A program made the translations under genes and the position numbers. Shown here one piece after another: positions 8,343-18,084 of a DNA stretch of 64,000 bases. Numbering within the stretch: the first letter of the stretch is position 1; each line of letters starts with the position of its first letter. The notes under the pieces are model-generated. The model was not told the DNA's origin. It saw only the letters and a list, made by a program, of their open reading frames with translations, and did no database searches. The stretch comes from Sphingobium soli. Its GTDB lineage: Bacteria; Pseudomonadota; Alphaproteobacteria; Sphingomonadales; Sphingomonadaceae. Where the stretch lies: assembly GCF_020782245.1 (NCBI RefSeq), contig NZ_JAJGNP010000007.1, positions 1-64,000 of the forward strand, read 5' to 3'.

Positions 8343-9961
8343 GGCATGGTTTCCTGTCTGGGCCGCAGGATCATGTCCGCGGCGTTGAGCGCGATGGCCA
8401 TGGCCGGCGCATTGGTGTTGCCCGATACGATCGTCGGCATGATGGAGGTATCGACGACGCGCAGGCCGGTGACGCCGCGCACGCGAAGCTGGGGGTCGAC
8501 GACGGAGGTTTCATCCGCGCCCATGCGGCATGTCCCGCAAATGTGAAAGGATGTGCCGCCAAGGGCCATCGCGTTGGCAAGAATGTCCTCGTCCGCCTCT
8601 ATGTCGACGGTCTTGCCTGTTTCCTCGACGATCCAGTCCTTGAGCGCGGGCTGTTGCGCCAGGCGACGGAGCCAGCGAAACAGGGCAACGAAATGGCTCC
8701 TGTCGGCATCGGTCGCCAGATGATTGGCGTCGATGACCGGCGGGACGTCCGGATCGGCCGAACTTATCCTGACATGGCCCTGGCTGTCGGGCCGCATATA
8801 ATAAGCAATGATGGTCATGCCGGGATAGGGGTCGAGCGCCACCGCGCCCCTGTCGTCCGTGTGGAAGGAGTAGAGGCCCATGCCGACCTGCGCGTCGGGC
8901 CGGTCGAGCGTGGCATCGGTCTTGACGAAGCCGCCCACTTCATGCGCTGCATGGGTCAGCGGCCCAGTAGACCCGAAGGCATAGCGCAAAGCTGACAGGA
9001 TAAGGCCGACACCGGACAGTTTCTGGTTCAGGCTGTTCCCCCGGACCCTGTAGTTGAAACCCAAATAGCGATGTTCGCGAAGGTTGGCGCCGACACCCGG
9101 CGCATCAACGACGATCGGGATGCCAAGCGATTCGAGCAAGGCGCGGGGACCGATGCCCGACAATTGCAGCAGCTTGGGGCTCTGCACCGCGCCTGCGGAA
9201 AGAATGATCTCCCGCCGGGCGGCGACCTCCTGCACGCCATCCTTGTTGCGCAGCAGGATACCGCCCGCTCGCTGTCCGTCGAACAGGATACGCAGGGCGT
9301 CAGTCTGCGGCAAAACATCCAGATTCGGGCGGCCGCGCACGGGCTTCAGAAAGGCGCGGGAGGCGGAGAAGCGCTTGCCGCGATAGGTGGATGTCGGCTG
9401 ATAGCCCATGCCGCCCTGGGTCACGGCCGGCATGTCGTTCATGTCGTCCACCCGTTGCGTGCCGGCCTGCTCGGCGGCTGTCAGGAAGGCTTCGCACAGC
9501 GGGTCGCCGGAAGGGTGGACGCTGACCTTGAGGGGGCCGCCGGCACCGCGCCACGCCTTGGCGCCCAGCGCATGGTCCTCCAGAGAGACGAAATATCGGC
9601 CTATATTCTGCCAGCCCCAGCCTGTGCAGCCTGCCGCTTCCCAGCCATCATAATCGGCCGGAGCGCCCCGCACATAGACCATGCCGTTGACCGAACTGGA
9701 CCCGCCAACCGCGCGGCCCTTCAGCCATATTTCCTGGGGTGCGTTGCCGCCGGGCGATACGGCGTAATCCCACACATGGGGATTGCCCGGCGCCAGCAGT
9801 TTGCCGATACCGCGCGGCATGGCGATCAACGGACTGCTGTCGTCCAGTCCCGCCTCCACCAGCAGTACCTTGACGGTCGGGTCTGCCGACAGTCGATTGG
9901 CCAGCACGCAGCCGGAAGACCCCGCCCCGACGATGATATAGTCATAACAATCAGCTGACAT
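8339..9961 (-). CDS. GMC-family FAD-dependent alcohol oxidoreductase
   Basis: A 540-residue choline-dehydrogenase-like flavoenzyme. It has the N-terminal FAD loop YIIVGAGSSGCVLANRL, the GMC signature GGSSSVNGMVYVRG, a second signature GAVQSPKLLQLSGIGP, and C-terminal FHICGTCRMG and VSGNTNAPAMAIA carrying the active-site His/Asn region. The start at 9961 is supported by ggaaaagag upstream; an open extension to 10099 lacks homology. It oxidises primary or secondary alcohols, passing electrons to quinone or oxygen. It is the middle gene of a lactonase, GMC, ALDH operon. Confidence 0.93.
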   Translation of the reverse strand: MSADCYDYIIVGAGSSGCVLANRLSADPTVKVLLVEAGLDDSSPLIAMPRGIGKLLAPGNPHVWDYAVSPGGNAPQEIWLKGRAVGGSSSVNGMVYVRGAPADYDGWEAAGCTGWGWQNIGRYFVSLEDHALGAKAWRGAGGPLKVSVHPSGDPLCEAFLTAAEQAGTQRVDDMNDMPAVTQGGMGYQPTSTYRGKRFSASRAFLKPVRGRPNLDVLPQTDALRILFDGQRAGGILLRNKDGVQEVAARREIILSAGAVQSPKLLQLSGIGPRALLESLGIPIVVDAPGVGANLREHRYLGFNYRVRGNSLNQKLSGVGLILSALRYAFGSTGPLTHAAHEVGGFVKTDATLDRPDAQVGMGLYSFHTDDRGAVALDPYPGMTIIAYYMRPDSQGHVRISSADPDVPPVIDANHLATDADRSHFVALFRWLRRLAQQPALKDWIVEETGKTVDIEADEDILANAMALGGTSFHICGTCRMGADETSVVDPQLRVRGVTGLRVVDTSIMPTIVSGNTNAPAMAIALNAADMILRPRQETMP

Positions 9962-10053
9962 GGTCGCTCTTTTCCGGGGCATGGCGCGAGAGAACAACAA
10001 TGGCTGCCTTGCTTGACCTGTCGGCGGGCAGGAGGCGCTATTTAAGAGGAAGG

Positions 10054-10965
10054 TCAGCCGAATGCGAGAGGCAGGCCGGGGGCGTCCCAGTCGATACATA
10101 TGACCTTGCCGGAACTGCCCAGCGTGACGAAGGCCACCCGCCCGTCCTTGCCGCCAAAGCAGATATTGGTCGTGAGGAAATCGCCCGTTTCGATTTGCTG
10201 AGGCGTTCCGCCCTCGGGAGGAAAGATCAATATGGCGCCTTGGCCGGGCGAGGCGCAGCAGATGTGTCCGGCGCTGTCGACGGCCAAGCTGTCGAGAAAT
10301 TGACCAGGTCCGGCCCGACCGACGATGCTGTGCCCGTCCGGGGTCGGCGACGCCGTCGTGTCGATTATACCAGGCGCTGACAATCGATAGCGCAGCAGAT
10401 GCGCTTCATAGGTGAGGGCGACGTAGAGGGTGCGTCCATCTGGCGATAGGCCGACGCCATTCGCCCCATCCAATGGTCCGGCGACCAGTCGGATGTCCGA
10501 CCCGTCGGCCTTGGCATAATAAAGGCCACCCCGCATTCGCGCCGCGCCGCGATCCCTGCCGAAATCGGTGAACCAAAATCCGCCCGTTTCGTCAAAGACG
10601 AGGTCGTTCGGTCCCCAGAAGGGAGTAGCTTCGGTGGATGCGTATAAGGTTTCGAAAGCGCCGCTGGCGGGATCGACGACCTGGATCGCGCCGGGGGGCG
10701 TGTCGAGAGGGGCCTCGATCGGCATAAGGCTGCCGTCGGGCAGGATCAGCTTGTCGAAACCGCCATTGTTGCAGACATAGATTCGCCCGTCAGGCCCGAT
10801 CGCCGCTCCGTTCGGGCCGCCGCCCAGATCGGCTATGGTGGAGCGCACGCCGTCCGGTCCCAAGCGCGACAGTCGTCCGCCCAGTACCTCGACCAATATC
10901 AGGCCTCCATCGGGCTGCGCGATCGGCCCTTCGGGCATCAACAGTCCGCTTGCAAAAACGGTCAT
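10054..10965 (-). CDS. SMP-30/gluconolactonase-family lactonase
   Basis: A 303-residue six-bladed propeller protein. It carries GGGPNGAAIGPDGRIYVCNN early, then FWGPNDLVFDETGGFWFTDFG and GANGVGLSPDGRTLYVALT, the segments that hold the metal ligands (Glu12 in MPEGP, the central Asn and the late Asp region). The family hydrolyses lactones, including those formed after Baeyer-Villiger or alcohol oxidation. It leads the operon with the GMC and ALDH genes, about 90 bp apart, and is transcribed away from the TonB receptor gene. Confidence 0.88.
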   Translation of the reverse strand: MTVFASGLLMPEGPIAQPDGGLILVEVLGGRLSRLGPDGVRSTIADLGGGPNGAAIGPDGRIYVCNNGGFDKLILPDGSLMPIEAPLDTPPGAIQVVDPASGAFETLYASTEATPFWGPNDLVFDETGGFWFTDFGRDRGAARMRGGLYYAKADGSDIRLVAGPLDGANGVGLSPDGRTLYVALTYEAHLLRYRLSAPGIIDTTASPTPDGHSIVGRAGPGQFLDSLAVDSAGHICCASPGQGAILIFPPEGGTPQQIETGDFLTTNICFGGKDGRVAFVTLGSSGKVICIDWDAPGLPLAFG

Positions 10966-11303
10966 CTCTTCCTCTCCTATGGGCCGTCAGCCTTTCCCGA
11001 CCGTACGTCATCCGGTGGATATCGGCATGAACCGCCATCGGACCCTCCTTTCGACAGGTAATTGAAGGCGCGGATTGGCGTCTTATCCGCTGCACACCCG
11101 ATCCATCGGGGGAATGCGGAGGGGATGGCGACATAGTGCGCAGGCAGACCGGCATATTCAGGCGCCGCGAAAACGCGATCGACGGAAATTGGCATGCGGC
11201 GCGGGGCGACGGCCATCCATCCTCGATCCTATGAACAGGAAAGGCCGGCAGCAGACCGGCTCTCAAAGGCAAAGGTCATATCTGGCCATCAGGGAGAAGA
11301 AGA
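10966..11303. promoter_or_regulatory. Divergent intergenic region, lactonase operon / TonB receptor
   Basis: A 338-bp region between divergent start codons must hold promoters for both directions. The lactonase side carries an AG-rich Shine-Dalgarno (aggagaggaag on the minus strand) and the receptor side gggagaagaag. A small inverted pair, gccgg and ccggc, lies near 11244-11260. I could not fix -35/-10 boxes. A 79-codon minus-strand open frame crosses the region but has no recognisable motif and is not called. Confidence 0.5.
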
Positions 11304-13676
11304 ATGAAGATATCCGGTTTCATCCTGCCCTTGGGGCTGTTGCTGACGACGTCCCAGGTGGCTTTGGCGCAATCATCCTCCGCCGCGCCGCAAGAGGTGG
11401 ACAGCAGCGACATCGTGGTGACGGCGCGCCGGACTGCCGAGAATATTCAGGAGACGCCGGTTTCTGTCGTGGCGTTCGGCGCGGATTCGCTGCGGCAGGC
11501 CAATATCCGCGATACGCAGGATCTGCTGATCAAGACGCCGGGCGTATTCCTGGCGGGTTCGGGCGGGCGCGAGAACAGCAATTTCTCCATTCGTGGCCAG
11601 TCCAAGGCGCTGGCCGGCAACAGCGCCCCGGGCGTCATCAGCTATTTCGCCGAAGTGCCGTCTCCTACGGTCGGGTCCAGCATTCCGACCTATGATCTCT
11701 CGTCCGTTCAGGTGCTCAAGGGGCCGCAGGGGACGCTGTTCGGCCGTAACACCACTGGCGGCGCGATCCTCTATTATCCGACGGCGCCGGACTATAAGCT
11801 GGGGGGATATGCCAAGGCGTCCTACGGCAATTACGACGCCCGGCTGCTGGAAGCCGCCGTCAATATACCGCTGACGTCCGACACGCTGGCCATCCGCATC
11901 GCCGGCCAGATCCAGAAGCGCGATGGCTGGACCAAGAATATCGGCATCGGCGGCGACCCCGACGACCTCAATTCGCAAGCGATCCGCGGGTCTATCCTGT
12001 TCGAGCCGAGCGCCGCGTTCCGCAACACGCTCATCGTCGATTATTACCATAATGATGCGGTCGGCGGCGCGTCGGTGTTGACGAATGTGCTGCCCGGTCC
12101 CAACGGGCTGACGGCGACGGGCACGGCGGCGGCGGCTCTGGCGCAACTGGCCTTGCAGCGCGCGCGCGGGCCGCGCGTAATCAATTCGGACGTCGACGCG
12201 TTCGAAAAGGTCGAGCGTTTCGGTATCACCAACCGGACCGAGTTCGATCTGTCGGACGACTTCACCTTCGTCAATATCTTCGGCTATCGGCGCACCAAGG
12301 TCGACTATTATTCCAGCGTGGATGGGCTGCCTACCTTGATCGCCGATGGCAGCGGCGCGATTCCTGCCGGGCTTCCGGTGACAATCGTGGGCGGGCGCCA
12401 GACATCCGACGTCCGGCAGATCAGCGACGAAGTGCAGTTGAAGGGGTCGGCGCTCGGCAATCGCCTAGACTGGCTGGTCGGCGCCTTCTATCTGGACAGC
12501 AAGCCGCTCGAGCCGTCTGGCACCTACATACCGGTCTTCATCCTGCCCGGCATCACGGATGCACGGTTCAACTACAGCTTCTACAGCGAAAAGAGCCGGG
12601 CGCTGTTCGGCAATGTCAATTATGAGATTGCGGACGGGCTGCACGTCAATCTGGGCGTGCGCCATACCTGGGACAAGATCGAGGCCTGTGTCGGCGGCGG
12701 CCTGAACAACCAGCCCGTCGTTTCGCCGGAAGAATGCGCGGACGGCGCGGCAACCATCCGCAATTCGAGCGTCAACAAGACCTCGTCCAAGGCGCTGACC
12801 TGGCAGGCAGGCATCGACTGGAAGGCGTCGGATGCGATCTTCCTCTATGCGGTGACGCGCCGGGGCTATCGTGCGGGCGGGATTAACAGCCCGACGCTGG
12901 CTGGGCGGCTCACGCCCTTCCAGTCATTCGCGCCGGAAAAGGTGACGGATGTGGAGGTCGGTATCCGCTCCGACTTCACCATGGGCGACGTCAAATTGCA
13001 GCTCAATGCGTCGCCCTTTGTCGGCTGGTACAATAATGTGCAGGTGCCCATTTCGGGCCTCAATACGCAGGCGAGTTGCAGCACAATCGCACCGGGCGGA
13101 ACCAATCCGCCGAAATCTCCGGACGGCGATTGCGACGCCAGCAATGATCCGAGCGGCGGGACGCTGCTGGTCAATGCGGGCAAGACCCGGGTCGCGGGTA
13201 TCGACCTTTCGACCCGCATCCAGCCGACGTCGACATTGTCCTTCGACGCCGGTGCGACCTTCCTCGACCTCAAGTCGCGCTCGCTGACGGTGCCTGCCGA
13301 TCTCCAATCCTATCTTGCAGCGCTCAAAGTGCCGTTCAATCTGGTCGCGAAGACGACGGTCACGGCCGGCGCGCGCTGGATGCTTCCGGTACCGCCCTCG
13401 CTGGCGGAAACCGTGTTTAGCCTGGACTATTATCATTCCAGCAAGGTGCGCTCTTCCGACCAGGTGCTGCCCGCCTATGACCTGGTCAATGGACGGCTGG
13501 ACCTGAACGGCGTCGGCGGCAGCAAGGCGGATGTCAGCTTCTTCGTACGTAATCTGTTCGACAAGAAATATCTGGCGTCGAGCAATGTCGGATCGGCCGC
13601 GCTCGGGATATTCAGTGGATTCTATGGCGCGCCGAGGACCTATGGCGTGGAGGTTCGCTATCGGTTTGGCGATTGA
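11304..13676 (+). CDS. TonB-dependent outer-membrane receptor
   Basis: A 790-residue receptor. A signal peptide (MKISGFILPLGLLLTTSQVALAQ) is followed by a plug domain opening with DIVVTARRTAENIQETPVSV and containing VLKGPQGTLFGRNTTGGA. A long beta-barrel follows, ending GVEVRYRFGD. This sphingomonad subfamily is expanded in degraders and takes up hydrophobic or complexed substrates, driven by TonB-ExbBD. It is divergent to the lactonase/GMC/ALDH operon and upstream of a phosphotransferase gene, so it probably imports the pathway substrate. The ligand cannot be read from the sequence. Confidence 0.93.
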   Translation: MKISGFILPLGLLLTTSQVALAQSSSAAPQEVDSSDIVVTARRTAENIQETPVSVVAFGADSLRQANIRDTQDLLIKTPGVFLAGSGGRENSNFSIRGQSKALAGNSAPGVISYFAEVPSPTVGSSIPTYDLSSVQVLKGPQGTLFGRNTTGGAILYYPTAPDYKLGGYAKASYGNYDARLLEAAVNIPLTSDTLAIRIAGQIQKRDGWTKNIGIGGDPDDLNSQAIRGSILFEPSAAFRNTLIVDYYHNDAVGGASVLTNVLPGPNGLTATGTAAAALAQLALQRARGPRVINSDVDAFEKVERFGITNRTEFDLSDDFTFVNIFGYRRTKVDYYSSVDGLPTLIADGSGAIPAGLPVTIVGGRQTSDVRQISDEVQLKGSALGNRLDWLVGAFYLDSKPLEPSGTYIPVFILPGITDARFNYSFYSEKSRALFGNVNYEIADGLHVNLGVRHTWDKIEACVGGGLNNQPVVSPEECADGAATIRNSSVNKTSSKALTWQAGIDWKASDAIFLYAVTRRGYRAGGINSPTLAGRLTPFQSFAPEKVTDVEVGIRSDFTMGDVKLQLNASPFVGWYNNVQVPISGLNTQASCSTIAPGGTNPPKSPDGDCDASNDPSGGTLLVNAGKTRVAGIDLSTRIQPTSTLSFDAGATFLDLKSRSLTVPADLQSYLAALKVPFNLVAKTTVTAGARWMLPVPPSLAETVFSLDYYHSSKVRSSDQVLPAYDLVNGRLDLNGVGGSKADVSFFVRNLFDKKYLASSNVGSAALGIFSGFYGAPRTYGVEVRYRFGD

Positions 13677-13693
13677 GGGCAGGCACTAAAAAA

Positions 13694-13756
13694 CGGTGCG
13701 TCAGCCCGATCTTTCCGCAACGGCCGCCCGGCCCATAAAAGGCGGATGACGCACCG
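13694..13756. promoter_or_regulatory. Perfect 10-bp inverted repeat between receptor and phosphotransferase
   Basis: The arms cggtgcgtca (13694-13703) and tgacgcaccg (13747-13756) are exact reverse complements separated by 43 bases. The inner part is GC-rich and ends in cccataaaagg. The repeat lies between the receptor stop and the phosphotransferase Shine-Dalgarno. It could be a long-stem terminator/attenuator or a pair of half-sites for a regulator. There is no T-tract after the right arm. Confidence 0.4.
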
Positions 13757-13795
13757 GCCATAATGGACAGAAAAAGACTATGGAGAGGACCGTCG

Positions 13796-15190
13796 ATGGC
13801 GCAGACCGAAGCCGATCAGGATCAGGCCGAAAGCCGCGAACAGCTCAGCCGATGGCTCGAGGATGTCCTGGGTTGTTCTGAAGTCGTGCTCGAAAAGCAG
13901 CGGCGCTGGCGCCCGGTCTGGCGCGCTAGCGCGCAGCAAAATGGTGTGAAGCGCGACTTTCTGCTCAAGGGCGACCGCACCTGGCCGACCCATCCCTATC
14001 CGCTTGCGTATGAAATGCGCATGCAGCGCGCACTGCATGAAAATGGCATTCCCATTCCAGCCATATTGGGCATGTGCGACCAACCCAACACCATCGTGAT
14101 GGAATGGATAGAAGGCGGCCGGGATCCCGGCCTGGTCCAGGAGGCGATCGAAAGCGCGTCGGTGATGACCGAGGATCGGTGGGCCGCATCGCTACGCTAT
14201 ATGGAGGTATTGGCTGACATCCACAGCCTGCCAAGTCAGGCTTTCATCGAAGGCGGAGCCCATTTGCCGCAGGGTGCGCGCGAGATCGCCCTGCATAATT
14301 TCGAACGCTTTCATGCCATGACGGTCGAGCAGGGCATCACAGATCCGCTGCTGGAATTTTGCGCGCGATGGCTGCATCGAAACTATCCCCGACATCGGGA
14401 ATCCATCTCCTTCGTCACGGGCGATTGCGGCCAGTTCCTTTCGGACGGTACTCAGGTTACCGGCATATTGGATGTGGAAATCGGTCATCTAGGCGATCCC
14501 ATGCGCGATCTCGCGTGCTTCCGGGGGCGCCACCCGATCGAGAATATGGGCGACGTCGCCGCTCTATTCCGTCACTATGAAACGGCGATCGGCGTACCGC
14601 TCGATTTTGACGCGATCGCCTATCACACCGTGTCCTTCCTCGCCGAAGCCATTTACGGTCCCCTGTTCGGGATGCACGAAAAGGGGCGCGGCGGCGATTG
14701 GGTCGAGGCAGCGGTACAGGTGTCGATGATCGGACGGCGATGTATGGAGGCGTTGGCCGAGATATTGGGCGTGGCGCTCGACGACATTGCGCTTCCGCCG
14801 CCCGCCGCCGTCGACCAGAATGATCTGGCACTTCATAAATTGCAGGCGGAGATCGAACGTCTGCCGGAAAGCGGATCGCTACAGGGCTGGCAACGTAATA
14901 TCCTTGCCTCGATCCCTCACTATCTGCGGAACCAGCTGCGCTATCGCGATTGGCTGCGGGAAGAGGATGGCAAGGACGTCGAGGCGCTGCTGGGTACGGC
15001 CTATGCCGATGCCGCCGCGGGTGAGGCCGCATTGATGCGCTTCATCGAAAAGAGCACGCCTGCCGACCATGCCGCCCTGACGCGCTTCTTTCACCGGCGG
15101 ATGCTGCGACAATGCCTGGTGATCGCAGGTCCCGATGCGCCTGCCGATCATCTTGTTCTGGTGCCCATGGAGCCCTTGCTACGGGGGTAA
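13796..15190 (+). CDS. Phosphotransferase-family protein (APH/ACAD10-like), divergent active site
   Basis: A 464-residue protein with an aminoglycoside-phosphotransferase-like fold. It shows FLLKGDRTWP in the N-lobe, VMEWIEGGRDP at the hinge and TGILDVEIGHLGDPMRDL for the metal-binding Asp. The catalytic loop reads TGDCGQFL instead of HGDxxxxN, so the Asn ligand is missing. ggagagg at 13782-13788 supports the start at 13796. Relatives cluster with acyl-CoA dehydrogenases, and ACAD10/11 kinases phosphorylate 4-hydroxyacyl groups. Whether this one still transfers phosphate is uncertain. Confidence 0.8.
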   Translation: MAQTEADQDQAESREQLSRWLEDVLGCSEVVLEKQRRWRPVWRASAQQNGVKRDFLLKGDRTWPTHPYPLAYEMRMQRALHENGIPIPAILGMCDQPNTIVMEWIEGGRDPGLVQEAIESASVMTEDRWAASLRYMEVLADIHSLPSQAFIEGGAHLPQGAREIALHNFERFHAMTVEQGITDPLLEFCARWLHRNYPRHRESISFVTGDCGQFLSDGTQVTGILDVEIGHLGDPMRDLACFRGRHPIENMGDVAALFRHYETAIGVPLDFDAIAYHTVSFLAEAIYGPLFGMHEKGRGGDWVEAAVQVSMIGRRCMEALAEILGVALDDIALPPPAAVDQNDLALHKLQAEIERLPESGSLQGWQRNILASIPHYLRNQLRYRDWLREEDGKDVEALLGTAYADAAAGEAALMRFIEKSTPADHAALTRFFHRRMLRQCLVIAGPDAPADHLVLVPMEPLLRG

Positions 15191-15486
15191 GTGCGTGGGC
15201 CTCTGGGTCAGGATACCTATCCGACGGTATGTGTCTTCTGCGTATGAAACGATAAAATTCGGAGGGTGGAATAACCGGCGACGGCGAAACAGTAAAGTAC
15301 TTGATATACTGCCCAATATCGCACTGATCTAGTTTTCAAGATCATATTCGCGGCCTTAGATCGGTGATATAATATAAGTATATAATATTTCTTCTCTTAG
15401 TGCCATTAATATAAATGCATAAAAATAAAAATAAATATGGTAATTAAATTCCGTTATTGAATAATATTAATAGTGGAGGGGATGAA
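15191..15486. promoter_or_regulatory. AT-rich leader upstream of second TonB receptor
   Basis: This 296-bp gap is strikingly AT-rich against a GC-rich background, especially 15361-15475 with gatataatataagtatataat and runs of A/T. It holds no gene. gtggagggg at 15473-15481 is the ribosome binding site of the receptor at 15487. The composition suggests a strong or regulated promoter, or DNA bent or bound by nucleoid proteins. Exact promoter boxes cannot be chosen with confidence. Confidence 0.5.
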
Positions 15487-17919
15487 ATGGTTAAAATATT
15501 CCGCGCAATCCTGATGGCCGGCACGGTATTGGGTGTCGGTGGTGCAGGCGTAAGCCACGCGGCAGAAGCGGTCGAGCAAAGTGCGAGCGGTGATGACAAT
15601 AGCGGCGTGCGCGACATCATCGTGACGGCTCGCCGCACGTCGGAAAATCTTCAGACGGTTCCCGTTGCCGTCACGGCGCTCGATCCGACTGCGCTGCTTG
15701 AACGGCAGATTGTCGAAGTGGCGGATGTGGGCCGGGCGGCGCCGGGTTTGTCGGTGCAATCCGGTGGCACCGGCAACGCATCGCTCATATATCTCGCCAT
15801 CCGTGGCAATGCGCAGAACAGCCCTAACTCATTTTCCGATCCTGCGGTCGGCATCTATGTCGATGGCGTCTATTATGGGCGACCTATCGCCGGGAATCTC
15901 GGACTTCTCGATCTGGCTTCGGTCGAGGTCTTGCGCGGAACCCAAGGAACCTTGTTCGGACGCAACACGACGGGTGGCGCCCTCAACATGACAACTGTGC
16001 AGCCGGACGGAAATTTCGGCGGCTATGTAACCGGACGTATCGGTAACTATGAAAGCTGGTCCATCGAATCCGCGCTGACCTTGCCGATTTCGGGCGATGA
16101 ATTGTCCTTGCGCCTGGCTGGCCGCTATGGCGAGAGGGGCAAGGGTTTTGGCGACAATCCGATAAGAGGGGTCGATGCGGCCCGTATCGATCACGATATC
16201 GCGGGCCGTGCCACGCTGAACTGGGAGCCGTCCGCGATCCCGATGACTGTGTCCCTGTCGGCCGACTATGCCAATATCAAGGATACATACAATAACGTCG
16301 CTCTGCGCGGTATCAACCCGACCGGACCGGCGCTCGCACTATATTCCGGTCAATTCGACATCGCCAGCTTCCTTCAGAGCAAGAGCCGCTTTTACAGAAC
16401 ATATAATGATCCCGACACGGGCAACGCCAACATCGATACGCCATATAATTATAACAAGACGTGGGGTGTCCGTGCGACCATCGAATATGATCTGGGCGAC
16501 GTTAAGATCAAATCGATAACGGCCTATCGCGAGGCGGATACCGGGGATGGTACCGATCTTGACGGCACGCCCGCCAAGATCGCATCTTATGCGAGCGACT
16601 ATTCGCAAAAGCAGCGTAGCGAGGAACTGCAATTCTCCGGTAACCTGGGGAAGCTGGAGTTCATTTTCGGCGGTTTCTATTTCAAGGAAACGGGCGATGA
16701 GCAGTCCCAGTCGCTCGTCTTCCAGGATACCGACTTCGGTTTCAACCTGGCCCCGGCCAATACCAACCTGGCCACATACAAGTCGGAATCGAAAGCCTTG
16801 TTCGCCCAAGTCAACTACAGCCTGACCGAACGGCTGCGCGTGACCGGCGGATTCCGCTATACCTGGGACAAGCGTTCGATCAACCGCATGGGCTATATCG
16901 GAGGAATTCCGGGCTTTTCCGGTTCGTTCCTCTCCAACGGCCGACTGATCACGTTGCCCGCTACGGGGCTATGCGCCGTGGGTGCTAATGCAAATCTGGT
17001 CGCCCCCGGTTCGGATTGCACGGATCCTGTGACGGCCAAATTTGATTATCCCGCCTGGCTTGCCAGCATCGACTACGAACTGGGAGACGGCAAGCTCATC
17101 TATGCAAAGACGGGTGGCGCCGCACTGGCCGGCGGTCTCAATTCGCGTCCGACCCCGCCCGATGCGAGTTCCTTTGCGCCGGAAAAGGTGAAGGATGCCG
17201 AGATCGGCTTCAAGGGCGACTTTTTCGATCGGCATCTGCGAACTAATTTTGCTGGATTCTACATTTGGCGCAACGGCGCCCAGAATGTCGTCAATGCCCT
17301 GGTTGGCGCTAATCTGACCCAGTTCGTTCAGAATGCAGGCGATGTGAAGGCCTATGGCCTTGAATTTGAAGGTACGCTCATTCCGTGGCAGGGCTTGGAA
17401 TTGAGCGGCGCCTTGTCCTGGCTTAAGGCGAAATATGCTGCGGGATCATTCACTGCGGCGGGCCTGGGCGGTACGGTAGATCGTAGCGGTGAGGTCGTTC
17501 CGCGCGCGCCGCGCTGGACCTGGAACATCGGCGCGACGCAGCGTTTCCCGGTCAAAGGCGGCGAAATTGCGCTGCATGCCGACTATGCCTACACTTCTGC
17601 CGTTTACCAGGACTATGCCACTGCGGATTTGACGACACCGGCGCTCAACGATGGTGTGAACGATGCGGCGGAGCGTGCGGCGGCTATCAGCTTCATCGAT
17701 ACGCAGAACAGCTTCAGTCGGCTCAAGGCCTATGGCGTGCTGAACGGAAGCCTGAATTTCAAGCTCGACGGCGGAATGGAGTTCACCCTTTGGGGGCGCA
17801 ACCTGACGCAGGCAAAATATTATAACGCCATATTCAACGGTTATGGCACCTTCGGCACCGCGATCGGCTTTACCGCAGCGCCGCGCACATGGGGCGCAAC
17901 GGTTTCCTATCGCTTCTGA
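15487..17919 (+). CDS. TonB-dependent outer-membrane receptor
   Basis: An 810-residue receptor. The ATG at 15487 is chosen because ggagggg lies directly upstream and yields a proper signal peptide (KIFRAILMAGTVLGVG, ending near SHAAEA). A TTG at 15457 would add ten polar residues. The plug starts IIVTARRTSENLQTVPVAV and contains VLRGTQGTLFGRNTTGGA. The barrel ends GATVSYRF, the usual terminal Phe. It is only moderately similar to the receptor at 11304, so it probably takes a different ligand. The MFS exporter/importer and AraC regulator follow. Confidence 0.93.
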   Translation: MVKIFRAILMAGTVLGVGGAGVSHAAEAVEQSASGDDNSGVRDIIVTARRTSENLQTVPVAVTALDPTALLERQIVEVADVGRAAPGLSVQSGGTGNASLIYLAIRGNAQNSPNSFSDPAVGIYVDGVYYGRPIAGNLGLLDLASVEVLRGTQGTLFGRNTTGGALNMTTVQPDGNFGGYVTGRIGNYESWSIESALTLPISGDELSLRLAGRYGERGKGFGDNPIRGVDAARIDHDIAGRATLNWEPSAIPMTVSLSADYANIKDTYNNVALRGINPTGPALALYSGQFDIASFLQSKSRFYRTYNDPDTGNANIDTPYNYNKTWGVRATIEYDLGDVKIKSITAYREADTGDGTDLDGTPAKIASYASDYSQKQRSEELQFSGNLGKLEFIFGGFYFKETGDEQSQSLVFQDTDFGFNLAPANTNLATYKSESKALFAQVNYSLTERLRVTGGFRYTWDKRSINRMGYIGGIPGFSGSFLSNGRLITLPATGLCAVGANANLVAPGSDCTDPVTAKFDYPAWLASIDYELGDGKLIYAKTGGAALAGGLNSRPTPPDASSFAPEKVKDAEIGFKGDFFDRHLRTNFAGFYIWRNGAQNVVNALVGANLTQFVQNAGDVKAYGLEFEGTLIPWQGLELSGALSWLKAKYAAGSFTAAGLGGTVDRSGEVVPRAPRWTWNIGATQRFPVKGGEIALHADYAYTSAVYQDYATADLTTPALNDGVNDAAERAAAISFIDTQNSFSRLKAYGVLNGSLNFKLDGGMEFTLWGRNLTQAKYYNAIFNGYGTFGTAIGFTAAPRTWGATVSYRF

Positions 17920-17932
17920 CATAGGGGCATGG

Positions 17933-17956
17933 GTGATGTGGCTTCGTCCACTTCAC
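17933..17956 (+). terminator. Possible terminator after TonB receptor
   Basis: A stem of gtga/tcac and gtgg/ccac with one T-T mismatch encloses a cttcgt loop, 14 bases after the receptor stop. There is no T-tract, so this is a weak candidate. Confidence 0.35.
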
Positions 17957-18084
17957 TCATGGATCCGATCCGGCCTGTGTGAACGATCCTATCTTTCGTC
18001 AGGAGTTCCATCGCTGATCTGCTGCATAACTGCCCGGTCAAGAAACGAGCAGTTATGCCGTATTTCAAGGTCCAGGGTCGAAAA

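Noticed and set aside
10977..11216. 79-codon minus-strand frame between the lactonase and the TonB receptor
   Set aside because: No homology, no ribosome site, and it occupies the expected divergent promoter region.
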